Source: Actinoplanes sichuanensis (lineage in GTDB: Bacteria; Actinomycetota; Actinomycetes; Mycobacteriales; Micromonosporaceae). Taken from it: a stretch of DNA of 64,000 bases. Below the pieces are notes generated by a model that ran no database searches, had not been told where the DNA came from, and saw only the letters and a list, made by a program, of their open reading frames with translations. The position numbers and the translations under genes are program-made. Below, piece by piece: positions 8,441-17,918 of the stretch (within the stretch, counting starts at the first letter, position 1; each line of letters opens with the position of its first letter). Location: positions 1,240,001 to 1,304,000 of the forward strand of contig NZ_AP028461.1 in the NCBI RefSeq assembly GCF_033097365.1, in the 5' to 3' direction.

Positions 8441-9607
8441 TCAATGCAGGGCCTGGGCCGGAGGCAGACGGGCCGCACGCACCGACGGGTACACGCCGGC
8501 CAGCACCCCGATGACCACCGCGCCGCCCACTCCGGCGGCGGCCGATTCGAGCGGGATCACGATCGGCCAGTTCTGCCAGCGGGCGTAGGCGACCGTGGCC
8601 AGTAGTCCCAGCACGGTTCCGGCCAGGCCACCGGCCGTGGACAGCACCATCGACTCGGTCAGGAACTGGCCGCGGATCTGCCCGCGGGTGGCGCCCAGCG
8701 CCCGTCGCAGGCCGATCTCCGAGCGGCGTTCCAGGACCGACACCACCATCGTGTTGGCCACCCCGATCCCGCCGATCACCAGCGCCACCGCGGCCAGGGC
8801 CAGGAACAGCACGGAGAAGCTGCTCTCGGTGGCCCGTTTGGCGGCGAGCGCGTCCGACGGGCGGGTGACCAGGACCTGGCCCGGCCGTTCCGGGTTGATC
8901 GACTCGGCCAGCACCGACCGGACCGTCTCCAGCTGAGACTCCTCGGCCCGCAGGTAGACGACCGTGGGCCGGCCGTCGAAGCGCAGTTCGGAGCGGGCCG
9001 CCTCCCAGCCGACCAGCACCGACCGGTCGATGTCCGGGGACAGTGGAGTGGCCGCGAGGATCCCCACGACGGTGAACCAGCGGTCGCCGATCATCACCTG
9101 CGGGGCGGCCGTCACCGACGTGATGCCGAGGCGGGTGGCGGCGACCGAGCCGAGCACCACGGTCGGGAATCCGGCGCCGGCCGCGGTCAGCCAGTGCCCG
9201 TTCGCGACCCGGGCGCCGATCACCGGCGGCAGATCCAGGCGCGCCGCCAGCACACTCAGGCCGGTCCCGCTGGTGGGTTCGGCGCGGTCGCTACGGCGTA
9301 CCGAGGAATGGGTGTTGCCGACCGCGCTCGCCGCCCGGACCGGGCCGATCCGTTCGGCCATCGCGACCGCCGATTCCGGCAGCCGTGCCGGCGGCTGCTG
9401 GTCGGGTATCGGCATCGCCTGCAGGGTGTCGGTGCCGAGCGCGGTGAGTTCGCGGACGAGGGCGGCCTGGCTGGACGAGGGGATGCCGGTCACCACGATC
9501 ATCGTGGCGATGCCGATCGCGATGCCGAGACCGGAGAGCAGCGCCCGCAGCGGCCGGGTGCGCAACCCGACGACGCCGAGGCCGAGCAGGTCGACCGGGT
9601 TCATCAT
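8441..9607 (-). CDS. MacB/FtsX-type ABC transporter permease
   Basis: 388-residue permease. An N-terminal membrane helix ([22 protein letters not shown]), a ~220-residue extracellular MacB_PCD-like domain, and three C-terminal helices with the FtsX signature ([19 protein letters not shown]) are visible. It is the last gene of a three-gene unit and its ATG overlaps the stop of the ATPase gene (ATGA). MacB-type systems drive export or extracellular mechanotransmission; the substrate here is unknown. The divergent two-component system suggests envelope stress or antimicrobial-peptide response. Confidence 0.88.
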   Translation of the reverse strand: MMNPVDLLGLGVVGLRTRPLRALLSGLGIAIGIATMIVVTGIPSSSQAALVRELTALGTDTLQAMPIPDQQPPARLPESAVAMAERIGPVRAASAVGNTHSSVRRSDRAEPTSGTGLSVLAARLDLPPVIGARVANGHWLTAAGAGFPTVVLGSVAATRLGITSVTAAPQVMIGDRWFTVVGILAATPLSPDIDRSVLVGWEAARSELRFDGRPTVVYLRAEESQLETVRSVLAESINPERPGQVLVTRPSDALAAKRATESSFSVLFLALAAVALVIGGIGVANTMVVSVLERRSEIGLRRALGATRGQIRGQFLTESMVLSTAGGLAGTVLGLLATVAYARWQNWPIVIPLESAAAGVGGAVVIGVLAGVYPSVRAARLPPAQALH

Positions 9608-10269
9608 GCGATCAACTTCCCGTCGCGGATCTCGACCCGGCGGGGCAGCGCGGCCGCGATCTCCCGGTCGTGGGTGATCAGGGCGATCGTGGCGCCTTCG
9701 GTGTTGAGCCGGTGCAGCAGCGCCAGCACGGTCTGGCCGGTGACGGTGTCCAGGGCGCCGGTCGGTTCGTCGGCGAGGATCAGCGCCGGGCTGTTGACCA
9801 GGGCGCGGGCGATGGCGACCCGCTGCCGTTCGCCGCCGGACAGCTGGTGGGGCCGGTGGTCGGCGCGGTGGGCGAGTCCGACCCGGTCCAGGGCCTGCAG
9901 TGCCATCGCCTTGCGTCGGCGGCGCGGCACCCCGGCGTAGAGCAGGCCGGTGGCGACGATGTCGGTGGCGGTCAGCCCGTCGGTGAGGTGGAACTGTTGG
10001 AAGACGAACCCGATCTCGCGGGCCCGCAGCGCCGACAGCCGCCGGTCGGAGAGGGTGGTGACGTCCTGCCCGGCGATGTGGACCGTGCCGGAGGTCGGCC
10101 GGTCCAGGGTGCCGATGATGTTGAGCAGGGTGGATTTGCCGGAGCCGGAACGGCCGACGATCGCCACGAACTCGCCCGCGTGGATGTCGAGGTCGATGCC
10201 GTCCAGGGCGGTCACGCCACCGGGGTAGACCATGCCGGCGCCGCGCACCGACAGAACCGGGACGGTCAC
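9604..10269 (-). CDS. MacB/LolD-type ABC transporter ATPase
   Basis: 221-residue ABC ATPase. Walker [11 protein letters not shown]-loop FVFQQFHL, signature [15 protein letters not shown], Walker [13 protein letters not shown] and switch His ITHD are all intact, with the LolD-type ADEPTGALD. The GTG start overlaps the adaptor stop (GTGA) and its stop overlaps the permease start. It powers the adjoining permease, probably as a dimer on the cytoplasmic side. Confidence 0.92.
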   Translation of the reverse strand: MTVPVLSVRGAGMVYPGGVTALDGIDLDIHAGEFVAIVGRSGSGKSTLLNIIGTLDRPTSGTVHIAGQDVTTLSDRRLSALRAREIGFVFQQFHLTDGLTATDIVATGLLYAGVPRRRRKAMALQALDRVGLAHRADHRPHQLSGGERQRVAIARALVNSPALILADEPTGALDTVTGQTVLALLHRLNTEGATIALITHDREIAAALPRRVEIRDGKLIA

Positions 10270-11444
10270 GACGCCACCACCACGTCGGTGCCTTCGGCCA
10301 GACCCTCGCCGGTGATCTCGACCCAGCCCTGCGCGAACATTCCGGTGGTCACCCCGACAAGACCCCGCGGCGTCTGTACGGCGTACCCGCCCTCGGCCAG
10401 CGCGATCAGGGCCTCGACCGGCGCGGCCAGCACGTCCTCGCGGGCTTCGCCGGTGAAGCCGACGGTCACGTCGGCGGAGTCGATCTTCGCGATGGTGGCC
10501 GGGTCGTTCACGGCCACCGTCACGGTGAGTTTCGGTGTGCTGTCGCCGATCGAGCCTTCCGGGGCGGCCAGGGTACGGCCGACGGACAGCACCCGGGCCG
10601 GGACCTCCGTCTCGTCGGGCAGGAGCACGGTGACGTTCGCGCCGCGCTCGATGGACGCGGCCTCGGCCATCGCGGCGGACACCGTGATCACCTTGCGGGT
10701 GGGGGTGACCGACATGAGCGGGCCGTTCGCCGGGGCGCCCGGCTGGACGGCGACCGAGTCGACCCGGACCGCGCCGGAGAGCACCTCGACGTCACCGACC
10801 GCGATCGATCCGGTCTCGGGTAGACCGAGGTCGCGTTGCCACTTCTTGATCGCCGTGATCATCCCGGCGGTGAGGACACCCTCGTCCTTCTTGACCTTGA
10901 CGGGGGACGGCGGTGTGGCGGGTGGGGTGGAGGGCGGCGCAGACGGGTCCGGTGAAGCGGGCGCCGCCGGAGCGGATGGCGACGGCGGGGTCACCCAGGT
11001 CCCGGCGCGCGGCCGATAGCCCAGTTCATAACCCAACTTGTTCAGATTGTCGGCGACGATCTGCACGTCCCGGCCGACCAGGCCCTTGCCCTCGATGGAG
11101 CGGTACAGCGGCATTCCCCCGTAGAGGAGCGGAATCGGCCGGTCGTCGGCCCGGTACAGCGGCTGACCCCGCTTGATGCTCGCTCCCGGCGCCGGCAGCC
11201 ACGTGACGGTCGCCTCCTTGTGCCCCTCCACAGCGCGCGGGTTCCCGTACCCGATGGTCCCGGAAATGGTCTTCGACGTGCTGAGGTCGCGTCGCTCCAG
11301 CTTGGCGGTGGCGACCGCCTGCGTCGTGTCCGGCGAAGGCTGCGCGCTCGATCGCGGCTGGAGCCAGAGGAAGGCGCCGACGGAGAGGGCGATGACGAGC
11401 AGCAGCCCGAGCCCGATCCGCCGGAAGTGAGAATGAGCAAGCAT
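10266..11444 (-). CDS. Membrane-fusion/adaptor protein with peptidoglycan-binding-like insert
   Basis: 392-residue adaptor, first gene of the efflux operon. An N-terminal membrane anchor ([19 protein letters not shown]) is followed by a barrel-sandwich half motif ([22 protein letters not shown]), then a PG_binding_1-like segment ([14 protein letters not shown] ... [18 protein letters not shown]) interrupted by a ~40-residue Pro/Ala/Ser-rich linker, and HlyD-like beta domains to the C-terminus. In Gram-positive systems such adaptors link the MacB-type transporter to the cell wall. Translationally coupled to the ATPase gene. Confidence 0.82.
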   Translation of the reverse strand: MLAHSHFRRIGLGLLLVIALSVGAFLWLQPRSSAQPSPDTTQAVATAKLERRDLSTSKTISGTIGYGNPRAVEGHKEATVTWLPAPGASIKRGQPLYRADDRPIPLLYGGMPLYRSIEGKGLVGRDVQIVADNLNKLGYELGYRPRAGTWVTPPSPSAPAAPASPDPSAPPSTPPATPPSPVKVKKDEGVLTAGMITAIKKWQRDLGLPETGSIAVGDVEVLSGAVRVDSVAVQPGAPANGPLMSVTPTRKVITVSAAMAEAASIERGANVTVLLPDETEVPARVLSVGRTLAAPEGSIGDSTPKLTVTVAVNDPATIAKIDSADVTVGFTGEAREDVLAAPVEALIALAEGGYAVQTPRGLVGVTTGMFAQGWVEITGEGLAEGTDVVVAS

Positions 11445-11522
11445 GGCGGAGAGCCTGGGCGGAGATCGTTAGAAAGCTGTCAGGTCTGCCCCGAGGACGG
11501 GTCCGGGGGTGGCGACCGCACC

Positions 11523-11538
11523 TATAGTCGCCGCCATG
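11523..11538 (+). promoter_or_regulatory. -10 element placed for a leaderless response-regulator mRNA
   Basis: TATAGT at 11523-11528 lies exactly 7 bp before the ATG at 11536, and no Shine-Dalgarno sequence is seen. The spacing predicts transcription starting at or next to the ATG. No good -35 is visible. Confidence 0.55.
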
Positions 11539-12222
11539 TGCGCACATGTGCTGGTCGCCGACGACGATCCGCGGCAGGCCGAGGTGGTCCGCCGCTACCT
11601 GCGGGCGGACGGCCACGAGGCGACCGTGGTGCACGACGGCCGGCAGGCGCTGGAGCAGGCCCGTCGGCTGCGCCCCGATCTGCTGGTGCTGGACGTGATG
11701 ATGCCGGAGCTGGACGGGCTGCACGTGTGCCGGACGCTGCGCGCCGAGTCGGAGGTGCTGGTGCTGATGTTGACCGCACGGACCGGCGAGGACGATCTGC
11801 TGCTCGGCCTGGAGTTGGGCGCCGACGACTACCTGACCAAGCCGTACAGTCCGCGGGAGTTGATGGCCCGGGTGCGGACGCTGCTGCGCCGGTCCGGCCG
11901 GTCGGCGCCGAAGCCGGTGCACACGCTGGGTCGGGTGACGCTGGATCCGGAGACGCACCGGGTGACCGTCGACGGCGAGTCGATCGAGTGTACCCGCGGC
12001 GAGTTCGCGATCCTGGCCGCCATGTGCGAGCAGCCGGACCGGGTGTTCAGCCGTGCCCAGCTGCTGCACCACACCCGGGGTATCGACCGCAGTTCGACCG
12101 AGCGGACGATCGACGTGCACGTGATGAACCTGCGCCGCAAGATCGAGGTCGACCCGCAACGGCCGGTGCAACTGCTCACCGTGTACGGGGTCGGCTACCG
12201 GCTGACGGCGGGCACGGCATGA
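11536..12222 (+). CDS. OmpR/PhoB-family response regulator
   Basis: 228-residue two-component regulator. The receiver domain (1-120) has the acidic pair VADDDP, phospho-Asp in LLVLDVMMPELDG, and the switch residues MLTARTG and DDYLTKPYSPREL. The C-terminal winged helix (135-228) has ECTRGEFAILAAM and the recognition/wing segment STERTIDVHVMNLRRKIE. The gene is divergent from the efflux operon (91 bp apart) and overlaps the kinase gene by ATGA. It probably controls the divergent efflux operon, though I did not find a clear direct-repeat binding site. Confidence 0.92.
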   Translation: MCAHVLVADDDPRQAEVVRRYLRADGHEATVVHDGRQALEQARRLRPDLLVLDVMMPELDGLHVCRTLRAESEVLVLMLTARTGEDDLLLGLELGADDYLTKPYSPRELMARVRTLLRRSGRSAPKPVHTLGRVTLDPETHRVTVDGESIECTRGEFAILAAMCEQPDRVFSRAQLLHHTRGIDRSSTERTIDVHVMNLRRKIEVDPQRPVQLLTVYGVGYRLTAGTA

Positions 12223-13979
12223 CCGGGGTGTCCTGGCGGCACAGTCTGGTGACCCGTCTGCTGGCCACCTCGGTGCTGATCGCGGTGGCCGCGATCGGGG
12301 CGACGGCGTGGCTGGCGATCCGTACCGCGAACCGTGCGATCAGCCAGGAGCAGGGCCGGTCGCTCACCGACGACAAGGGCGTCTACGACATGCTGGTCGC
12401 CTACGCGGCCGAGCATCCGGACTGGGCGGCGGCGCCGGAGCTGATCCGGGAGCGGGCCGCGAAACTGGGTCGCCGGATCACCCTGATGACCGAGGACCGC
12501 CAGGTGATCATCGATTCCGGGCCGGGCCCGTCGCTGGCCGCGGCGCGCCCGTCGGCCGTCGTCGACCCGCTGAACCTGGATCTCGGCCTGACCGGCGGTA
12601 CCGAGCGCATCGACAGCCGGGCGGTCGGCCCCTATCTGGTGCCCGCCGGTGAACGCAAGGAGCTGATGGCCTACGCCGTGAAGACGAAATCGTGCCTGGA
12701 CGAGCTGGGGGTGTCCGGCCGGGTCGTGGACACCCCGAGCGGGCGGCCGTCGGTGGTGCTGACCGTGCCCGACACCGAGGGTGCGCTGGTCCGCTGTTCA
12801 GCCGGGCTGGACCAGGCGGTCACCCGGACCGAGGAGAAGGCGCTGCGAGCGCTCGGCACGATGACGAGCGCCTGCCTGGGCGGGGTCGACGGCGGCACGG
12901 TGATGGTGTCGCCGCAGTTCAGTGCCTACGTGGTCAGCTGGAAGGAGGCCGCCGACCGGACCGTGGTGCCGATCGTCCCGGATTACCGGACGAAGGAGAA
13001 GGGGCAGATCGCCCGCATCCGGTCGTGTCTCGAGAAGTCGCGCCGCACCCAGCTGCAGCCGTACGTCGCGCCGCCCGCGCTGCTGTTCGTCACCGACCCG
13101 GACACCGGTGCCGACGAGACCACGTTCACGCTGTCCGAGGAGAACACCGTCCGGATCGTCACCACCACCGGCCTGGTCCTGGTCGCCACCATCGTGGTGA
13201 CCGTGCTGGCCGGGCGGCGGCTGGTGCGGCCGCTGCGGGCGCTGGCCGAGGCCGCCGACCGGCAGGCGCCCGTGGTGGTCTCCGGCCGCGACGAGATCGC
13301 CCATCTGGCCCGCGCGTTGAACGCGTCGGCCGAGCAACGGCGGGCCATGGTCAACGACGTGGCGCACGAGCTGCGGACGCCGCTGACCAACATCCGCAGC
13401 TGGCTGGAGGCCGCTCAGGACGATCTGGCACCCACCGACGCGCAACTCGTCGACCTGCTGCACGAGGAGTCGGTGCAGCTCCAGCACCTGATCGACGACC
13501 TGGGCGACCTGGCCGCGGTCGACGCTGGGACGCTGCGGGTGCATCCGGAGCCGATCCGGGTGCGGGATGTGATCGAGCAGGTCGTCGAGGCTCATCGGGG
13601 GACGGCCGCGGTGCGGCTGACGACGTCGGTCGAGGGTGATCCGGTGGTCGAGGCCGACCCGGTCCGGTTGCGGCAGGTGGTCGGCAACCTGGTCGCCAAC
13701 GCGATCCGGTACACACCGTCCGGCGGTTCGGTCACGGTCACTGCGGTCGGGAGCACGATTTCGGTACGCGACACCGGCATCGGCATCAGCGAGGAGGACC
13801 TGCCCCGGGTCTTCGACAGGTTCTGGCGGGCCGACGAATCCCGGAGCCGGGCGACCGGCGGCAGCGGGCTGGGCCTGGCCATCACCCGCAAGCTGGTCGA
13901 GGCCCACGGCGGCACCATCGACGTGCGGAGCTCGCTGGGCCGGGGCACCGTCTTCACCGTCCGTCTCACCGCTTCCTGA
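12219..13979 (+). CDS. Sensor histidine kinase
   Basis: 586-residue membrane kinase. TM1 (residues ~12-32, LLATSVLIAVAAIGATAW), an extracellular sensor of about 275 residues containing four Cys (KSCLD, VRCSA, SACLG, RSCLE), TM2 (about 313-333), HAMP, HisKA with the phospho-His in DVAHELRTPLTN, and HATPase_c with N box NLVANAIRYT, G1 DTGIGI and G2 GGSGLGLAI. ATG overlaps the regulator stop, so both are made from one mRNA. It converges with the ECF sigma gene (14-bp overlap). Confidence 0.92.
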   Translation: MTGVSWRHSLVTRLLATSVLIAVAAIGATAWLAIRTANRAISQEQGRSLTDDKGVYDMLVAYAAEHPDWAAAPELIRERAAKLGRRITLMTEDRQVIIDSGPGPSLAAARPSAVVDPLNLDLGLTGGTERIDSRAVGPYLVPAGERKELMAYAVKTKSCLDELGVSGRVVDTPSGRPSVVLTVPDTEGALVRCSAGLDQAVTRTEEKALRALGTMTSACLGGVDGGTVMVSPQFSAYVVSWKEAADRTVVPIVPDYRTKEKGQIARIRSCLEKSRRTQLQPYVAPPALLFVTDPDTGADETTFTLSEENTVRIVTTTGLVLVATIVVTVLAGRRLVRPLRALAEAADRQAPVVVSGRDEIAHLARALNASAEQRRAMVNDVAHELRTPLTNIRSWLEAAQDDLAPTDAQLVDLLHEESVQLQHLIDDLGDLAAVDAGTLRVHPEPIRVRDVIEQVVEAHRGTAAVRLTTSVEGDPVVEADPVRLRQVVGNLVANAIRYTPSGGSVTVTAVGSTISVRDTGIGISEEDLPRVFDRFWRADESRSRATGGSGLGLAITRKLVEAHGGTIDVRSSLGRGTVFTVRLTAS

Positions 13980-15120
13980 TCAGGAACTCCCGCTCCGCGT
14001 CGTCCTGGGTGAGGGCGATCGCCCGGTCGTACTCGGCGGTCGCCTCCTCGTGCCGGCCGAGCCGTCGCAGCAGGTGGGCCCGGGTCGCATGGGCGGGTTG
14101 GAAACCGTCCCCGGCCAGGGCGTCCAGGGCCGCGAGACCGGCGGCCGGTCCGTCGGTCTCGGCGATCACCGCGGCCAGCGCGACGCCACCGCCCAGCGAC
14201 GGCGCGAGATCATTCAAGATCGAATAAAGATCCCGCAGCGTACGGGCATCCGCCGCCCCCGAGCAGTGCAGCGCCTGGACGGCCGCCTCCACCTGGAACC
14301 GCCCCAGCCGTCCGCTTCCGTGCGCCACCCGCAGGTGTTCGTGCGCCCGCTCGATGAGAACCCGGTCCCAGCGGGCCGGATCCTGCTCGGCCAACGGCAC
14401 GAACCGCCCGTCCGGACCGATCCGGGCGTCCGCCCGCGCCGCCGACAACTGCACCAGCGCGGCCAGCCCGCGCACCTCCGGATCCCCGGGCGCCAGTGTG
14501 GCCAGCACCTCGGCCAGGTGCAGTGCTTCGGCCCCGGACCGCTCGAGCACGTACGCCCCGTAGACCGCTTCGAGCACCGCCGTCATCCGGGCCGGCAGGT
14601 CGGCCCGGTCCGGGATCCGGAACGGGATGCCGGTCGTCCGGATCCGTTTCTTCACCCGCACGAGACGGGTCGCCATGGTCGCCGCCGGTACCGAGAACGC
14701 CCGCCCGACCTGCTCGGCGGTGAACCCCAGCACGGTGTTCAGCATCAGCGGCGTGTGCAGCGCCGAGTCGATCGCCGGATGCGCGCAGACCAGCATCAGC
14801 TCCAGCCGCCGGTCCGGGATCGCGTCCACGTCGACGTCGTCCAGATGGGCCGGCGCGTCCCGCTCGACGTCGAGTGCCACGGTCCGCCGGAACTCGGCCG
14901 CCCGCCACCTGTCCCGCAGCCGGTTGCGGGCCACGGTCAGCAGCCAGCCGCCCGTGTTGCCCGGTACACCCTGCTCCGGCCAGGTCCGTACGGCTGCCTC
15001 GTAGGCGTCGGCCAGCGCGTCCTCGGCCGCCGGGATGTCACCCGAACCGGCCGCCAGCAGGGCCAGCAGCCGCCCGTGCCAGTCACGGGCGGCCGCGGCG
15101 ACCTCGGTCAGCGGGTCCAT
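13966..15120 (-). CDS. ECF42-type RNA polymerase sigma factor with C-terminal TPR-like extension
   Basis: 384-residue sigma factor, about twice the size of simple ECFs. Region sigma2 is at the N-terminus (IPAAEDALADAYEAAV, NTGGWLLTVARNRLRDRWR), sigma4 follows (FTAEQVGRAFSVPAATMATRLVRVKKRIR), then a ~200-residue helical extension with TPR-like periodicity (THATRAHLLRRLGRHEEATAEYDRAI). This architecture and the DGPF/YCII neighbour are diagnostic of the ECF42 group, which lacks an anti-sigma factor and uses its extension for control. The ATG at 15120 lies inside the end of the DGPF gene (13-bp overlap), implying translational coupling. Confidence 0.87.
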   Translation of the reverse strand: MDPLTEVAAAARDWHGRLLALLAAGSGDIPAAEDALADAYEAAVRTWPEQGVPGNTGGWLLTVARNRLRDRWRAAEFRRTVALDVERDAPAHLDDVDVDAIPDRRLELMLVCAHPAIDSALHTPLMLNTVLGFTAEQVGRAFSVPAATMATRLVRVKKRIRTTGIPFRIPDRADLPARMTAVLEAVYGAYVLERSGAEALHLAEVLATLAPGDPEVRGLAALVQLSAARADARIGPDGRFVPLAEQDPARWDRVLIERAHEHLRVAHGSGRLGRFQVEAAVQALHCSGAADARTLRDLYSILNDLAPSLGGGVALAAVIAETDGPAAGLAALDALAGDGFQPAHATRAHLLRRLGRHEEATAEYDRAIALTQDDAEREFLIRKR

Positions 15121-15479
15121 CCACCGTCCAGGAACGACGTGGACACCGGGCGGATCTCGATCGAACCCCACTGGGCAGCCGGGTTCTGCCGGGCCCAGTC
15201 GATCGCCGCGTCCAGGTCCGGCACGTCGATCAGGAAGATCCCGGCCAGCGCCTCCTTCGTCTCGGCGAACGGCCCGTCCTGCACCCGCGGTGTCCCGTCC
15301 CGCCGGGTCACGGTCGTCGTCGACCCGGTCGGCTGGAGCACGTCGGCCGACAGCAGGACGCCGGCCTGCGCCAGTGCCTTCGCGTAGACGTCGAACGCCC
15401 GCTGGGCTTCGGCGATCACCTCGGCGTCCAGTTCGCCGTCGGCCGGCTCGTGGTGGTGCATCAGTAGCGCGTACCGCAT
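15108..15479 (-). CDS. DGPF/YCII-family protein partnered with ECF42 sigma
   Basis: 123-residue YCII-like (dimeric alpha-beta barrel) protein. It carries the name-giving motif RVQDGPFAETKEALAGIFLI, plus MRYALLMHHHEP at the start. Genes of this type almost always accompany ECF42 sigma factors and are their best-known targets; the biochemical function is unknown. ATG 15479 follows GAGGAGACAGACCC, a good ribosome site. The gene overlaps the sigma gene, so both form one operon. Confidence 0.9.
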   Translation of the reverse strand: MRYALLMHHHEPADGELDAEVIAEAQRAFDVYAKALAQAGVLLSADVLQPTGSTTTVTRRDGTPRVQDGPFAETKEALAGIFLIDVPDLDAAIDWARQNPAAQWGSIEIRPVSTSFLDGGWTR

Positions 15480-15542
15480 GGGTCTGTCTCCTCTGTCCTT
15501 GGAAACCGTCACCATGATGACGAACGAGCCGCCCGCGGATCG

Positions 15543-15743
15543 TCACACGTCGCCGCCGGATCCCGGTTCGGCCATCCGGCCGTGCAGGGCCGCCTTGACC
15601 CGGTCCGGGGTGACCTTGCCCGCGTCCTCGGCGACGATCAGCAGGTCGAAGCCCTGGGCGGCGAGTTACCGGGCCAGCTCGTAGCCGATGCCGCTGGACG
15701 CTCCGGTGAGCACGGCGAACTGATTTTCGCTGGATGTCGTCAT
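15543..15743 (-). pseudogene. Decayed short-chain dehydrogenase (SDR): N- and C-terminal remnants joined
   Basis: Reading from ATG 15743 gives an SDR start with the nucleotide-binding motif TGASSGIGYELAR, then an in-frame TAA (15666-15668), then LAAQGFDLLIVAED in the same frame, which is the usual next strand of an SDR. After that the frame jumps straight to VTPDRVKAALHGRMAEPGS, which is the usual C-terminal end of this SDR type, and stops at 15543. Only 66 codons remain of an expected 250-330. So it has both a nonsense codon and a large in-frame internal deletion. It sits between the ECF42 operon and the DUF1295 gene. Confidence 0.8.
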
Positions 15744-15771
15744 GCCGCCGGTGTGCCCCGGAAAGCGGGCC

Positions 15772-16686
15772 TCAACCGCGGACGCGGAAACCGGACGGCC
15801 GGGGCAGCAGCGCCGGGACCCGCCGCATGTGTTCGGCGTAGGCGGGCCGCCGGATCAGCGACCGCCGGTCCATCATCGGCACGCTGACGAACGTGAACAG
15901 CAGCACCATGGTGACCGGCCCGACGATCGTCCACCACCAGTCCGGGGCCGCGGCCAGCCCGAACAGCCACATCCCCCACCAGAAGGTGATCTCCCCCAGG
16001 TAGTTGGGGTGCCGGGAGTGCCGCCACAGGCCACGGTCGATGATCGCGCCGCGGTTGGCCGGGTCACCGGCGAACCGGTGCAACTGCCGGTCGGCGGTCG
16101 TCTCGAGCAGGATCGCCCCGGCGGTGACGACGACCGCGGCGACGTCGAGCAGGTTCCACGAGCGGCCGGTCACGGTGGTGGCGGGCCAGACGGCGAGCAG
16201 CCCGGCGAAGACCACGAGTGTCGGCATCAGCTGAATGCCGACCAGGTTGATCAGCCACCACGGGACGCCGGGCCGACGCTGCTCCCGCAACTGCACGTAA
16301 CGCCAGTCCTCGTGGCTGAGACCGCGCCAGGACAGCGCCCAGTTGGTGGTCAGCCGGATCGACCAGATCAGCATCAGGGCCAGTACGGCCACCTGTCGCC
16401 CGGCCTGCGGCGGCGCGGCGAACACCCAGGCGATCACGATCACCGCGGGGGCGACGCTCCAGTACGGGTCGTACAGGCTGGCGTTGGCGACCAGCAGGCT
16501 CGCCACGAACACCACGAGCGTGGCGACCAGGTCGGCGTAGAACGTGACCAGCAGCGGATGCGGCCCGGTCACCAGAGCGGCGACGGCCCACGCGGCGAGC
16601 CCGGCCACCACGTAGGCGAGTGTCACGACGGCGAACCCGACCGGCCGCGAAGAGCCGGCCAGGTTCCCGCCGATCCGGTAGGTCAT
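15772..16686 (-). CDS. DUF1295 integral membrane protein (steroid 5-alpha-reductase/ICMT-like fold)
   Basis: 304-residue protein with about 7 hydrophobic segments. The C-terminal third has the family hallmark GLWRHSRHPNYLGEITFWWGMWLFG followed by MMDRR and RPAYAEHMRRVPALLPR, as in DUF1295 and isoprenylcysteine methyltransferase or steroid-reductase relatives. These enzymes act on lipid substrates using NADPH or AdoMet; the activity here is not known. Start ATG 16686. It follows the SDR remnant and ECF42 locus on the same strand, as DUF1295 genes often neighbour SDR genes. Confidence 0.82.
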   Translation of the reverse strand: MTYRIGGNLAGSSRPVGFAVVTLAYVVAGLAAWAVAALVTGPHPLLVTFYADLVATLVVFVASLLVANASLYDPYWSVAPAVIVIAWVFAAPPQAGRQVAVLALMLIWSIRLTTNWALSWRGLSHEDWRYVQLREQRRPGVPWWLINLVGIQLMPTLVVFAGLLAVWPATTVTGRSWNLLDVAAVVVTAGAILLETTADRQLHRFAGDPANRGAIIDRGLWRHSRHPNYLGEITFWWGMWLFGLAAAPDWWWTIVGPVTMVLLFTFVSVPMMDRRSLIRRPAYAEHMRRVPALLPRPSGFRVRG

Positions 16687-16710
16687 AGACGGATGCTAAT
16701 GGCCTACTCG

Positions 16711-17835
16711 TCAGTTGGGCAGGGTCACCACCTGCGGGGCCGGGCGGCGGGTGGTGGTCCCGTCACCGAGCTGCCCGTTGGCGTTGTTGCCCCAGCACCA
16801 CAGGGCGCCGCCGGTCCGCAGAGCGCAGCCGTGGTAGCCGATCGCGAAGTCACCGGTCCAGTCGGTGGCGGTGCCGACCCGAGTGGGGGCGTACCGGCTG
16901 GTGGTGGTCCCGTCGGCGAGCTGCGACTCCATGTTGTTGCCCCAGCACCAGAGGCTGCCGTCGGTACGCGACGCGCACGCCGAGTTGTCGTTGCCGGTCA
17001 CCCGGGTCCAGGTGCTCGCGTCCCCGACCCGGACCGGTGTGGTCTGGTAGGTGCCGGTCTGGCCGAGCTGCCCGTACCCGTTCTCACCCCAGCACCACAG
17101 GGTCCCGTCGGTACGGGTGCCGCACGTGAACGCGTACCCCGCGGTGATGCTGTTCCAGTTGGTCAGGGTGCCGACCTGTTCGGGCGCGGCCCGGTAGTTC
17201 AGGATGCCCAGGCCGAGCTGCCCGGTGGTGCTGTCACCCCAGCACCACAGGGTCCCGTCGGTGCGGATCGCGCAGGTGTGTGCATACCCGGTGGTCACCT
17301 TGGCCCAGTTGCTCGCGGTGCCCACCCGTACCGGCGCGGTCTCGGTGTAGGCGCCGGTGCCGAGCTGCCCCAGCCGGTTGAAGCCCCAGCACCACAGCGA
17401 GCCGTCGGTGCGTACCCCGCAGGTGTGGCTGTCGCCCGCGCTGACGGTGGCCCAGTTGGTCGCGGTGCCGACCTGGACCGGGGTGTTGCGGCTGGTGGTG
17501 GTGCCGTCGCCGAGCTGGCCGCGGAAGTTGTTGCCCCAGCACCACAGGGTGCCGCCGGAGCGGACCGCGCAGTTGTGCAGGAAGCCGGCGTCGATCGAGG
17601 CCCAGTCGGTGGCCGTGCCGACCCGGCCCGGGGTGGTCCGGTGGGCGGTGGTGCCGTCACCGAGGGCGCCGGTGTAGTTGCCGCCCCAGCACCACAGGGA
17701 TCCGTCGGCGGGGATGGTGCAGGTGTGCGCGTAGCCGGTGGCGACGCCGGGTGTGACGGCGGCGGTGGCTGGGCTGCCGATCAAGCCCAGGGCCACCACC
17801 GCCACCGTGAGGACGAGGAGGCGGAACCTAACCAT
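16711..17835 (-). CDS. Secreted RCC1-like seven-blade beta-propeller
   Basis: 374 residues: a signal peptide ([13 protein letters not shown], cleavage near residue 25) and seven tandem ~49-residue RCC1-like repeats, each of the form [24 protein letters not shown]...P.RVG. Seven repeats make one complete propeller. Every blade carries two Cys (HTC and LWCWG, with small variants), suggesting one disulfide per blade in the secreted protein. No enzyme domain is attached; the function is unknown, perhaps binding or display. A perfect CebR-type box lies 36 bp upstream of the start codon. Confidence 0.85.
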   Translation of the reverse strand: MVRFRLLVLTVAVVALGLIGSPATAAVTPGVATGYAHTCTIPADGSLWCWGGNYTGALGDGTTAHRTTPGRVGTATDWASIDAGFLHNCAVRSGGTLWCWGNNFRGQLGDGTTTSRNTPVQVGTATNWATVSAGDSHTCGVRTDGSLWCWGFNRLGQLGTGAYTETAPVRVGTASNWAKVTTGYAHTCAIRTDGTLWCWGDSTTGQLGLGILNYRAAPEQVGTLTNWNSITAGYAFTCGTRTDGTLWCWGENGYGQLGQTGTYQTTPVRVGDASTWTRVTGNDNSACASRTDGSLWCWGNNMESQLADGTTTSRYAPTRVGTATDWTGDFAIGYHGCALRTGGALWCWGNNANGQLGDGTTTRRPAPQVVTLPN

Positions 17836-17870
17836 CTGATCACTCCGGGGATGGGGGAACGGGTGAATTC

Positions 17871-17884
17871 TGGGAGCGCTCCCA
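17871..17884. promoter_or_regulatory. CebR-type LacI-family operator TGGGAGCGCTCCCA
   Basis: The perfect 14-bp palindrome TGGGAGCGCTCCCA is the known box of the cellobiose repressor CebR in streptomycetes. It lies upstream of the RCC1-like gene on the minus strand and 35 bp before the end of galM. A cebR gene is not in the window. Confidence 0.75.
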
Positions 17885-17918
17885 GAGTCATACCATCGAC
17901 CGGAGAGAATGAACAGGG

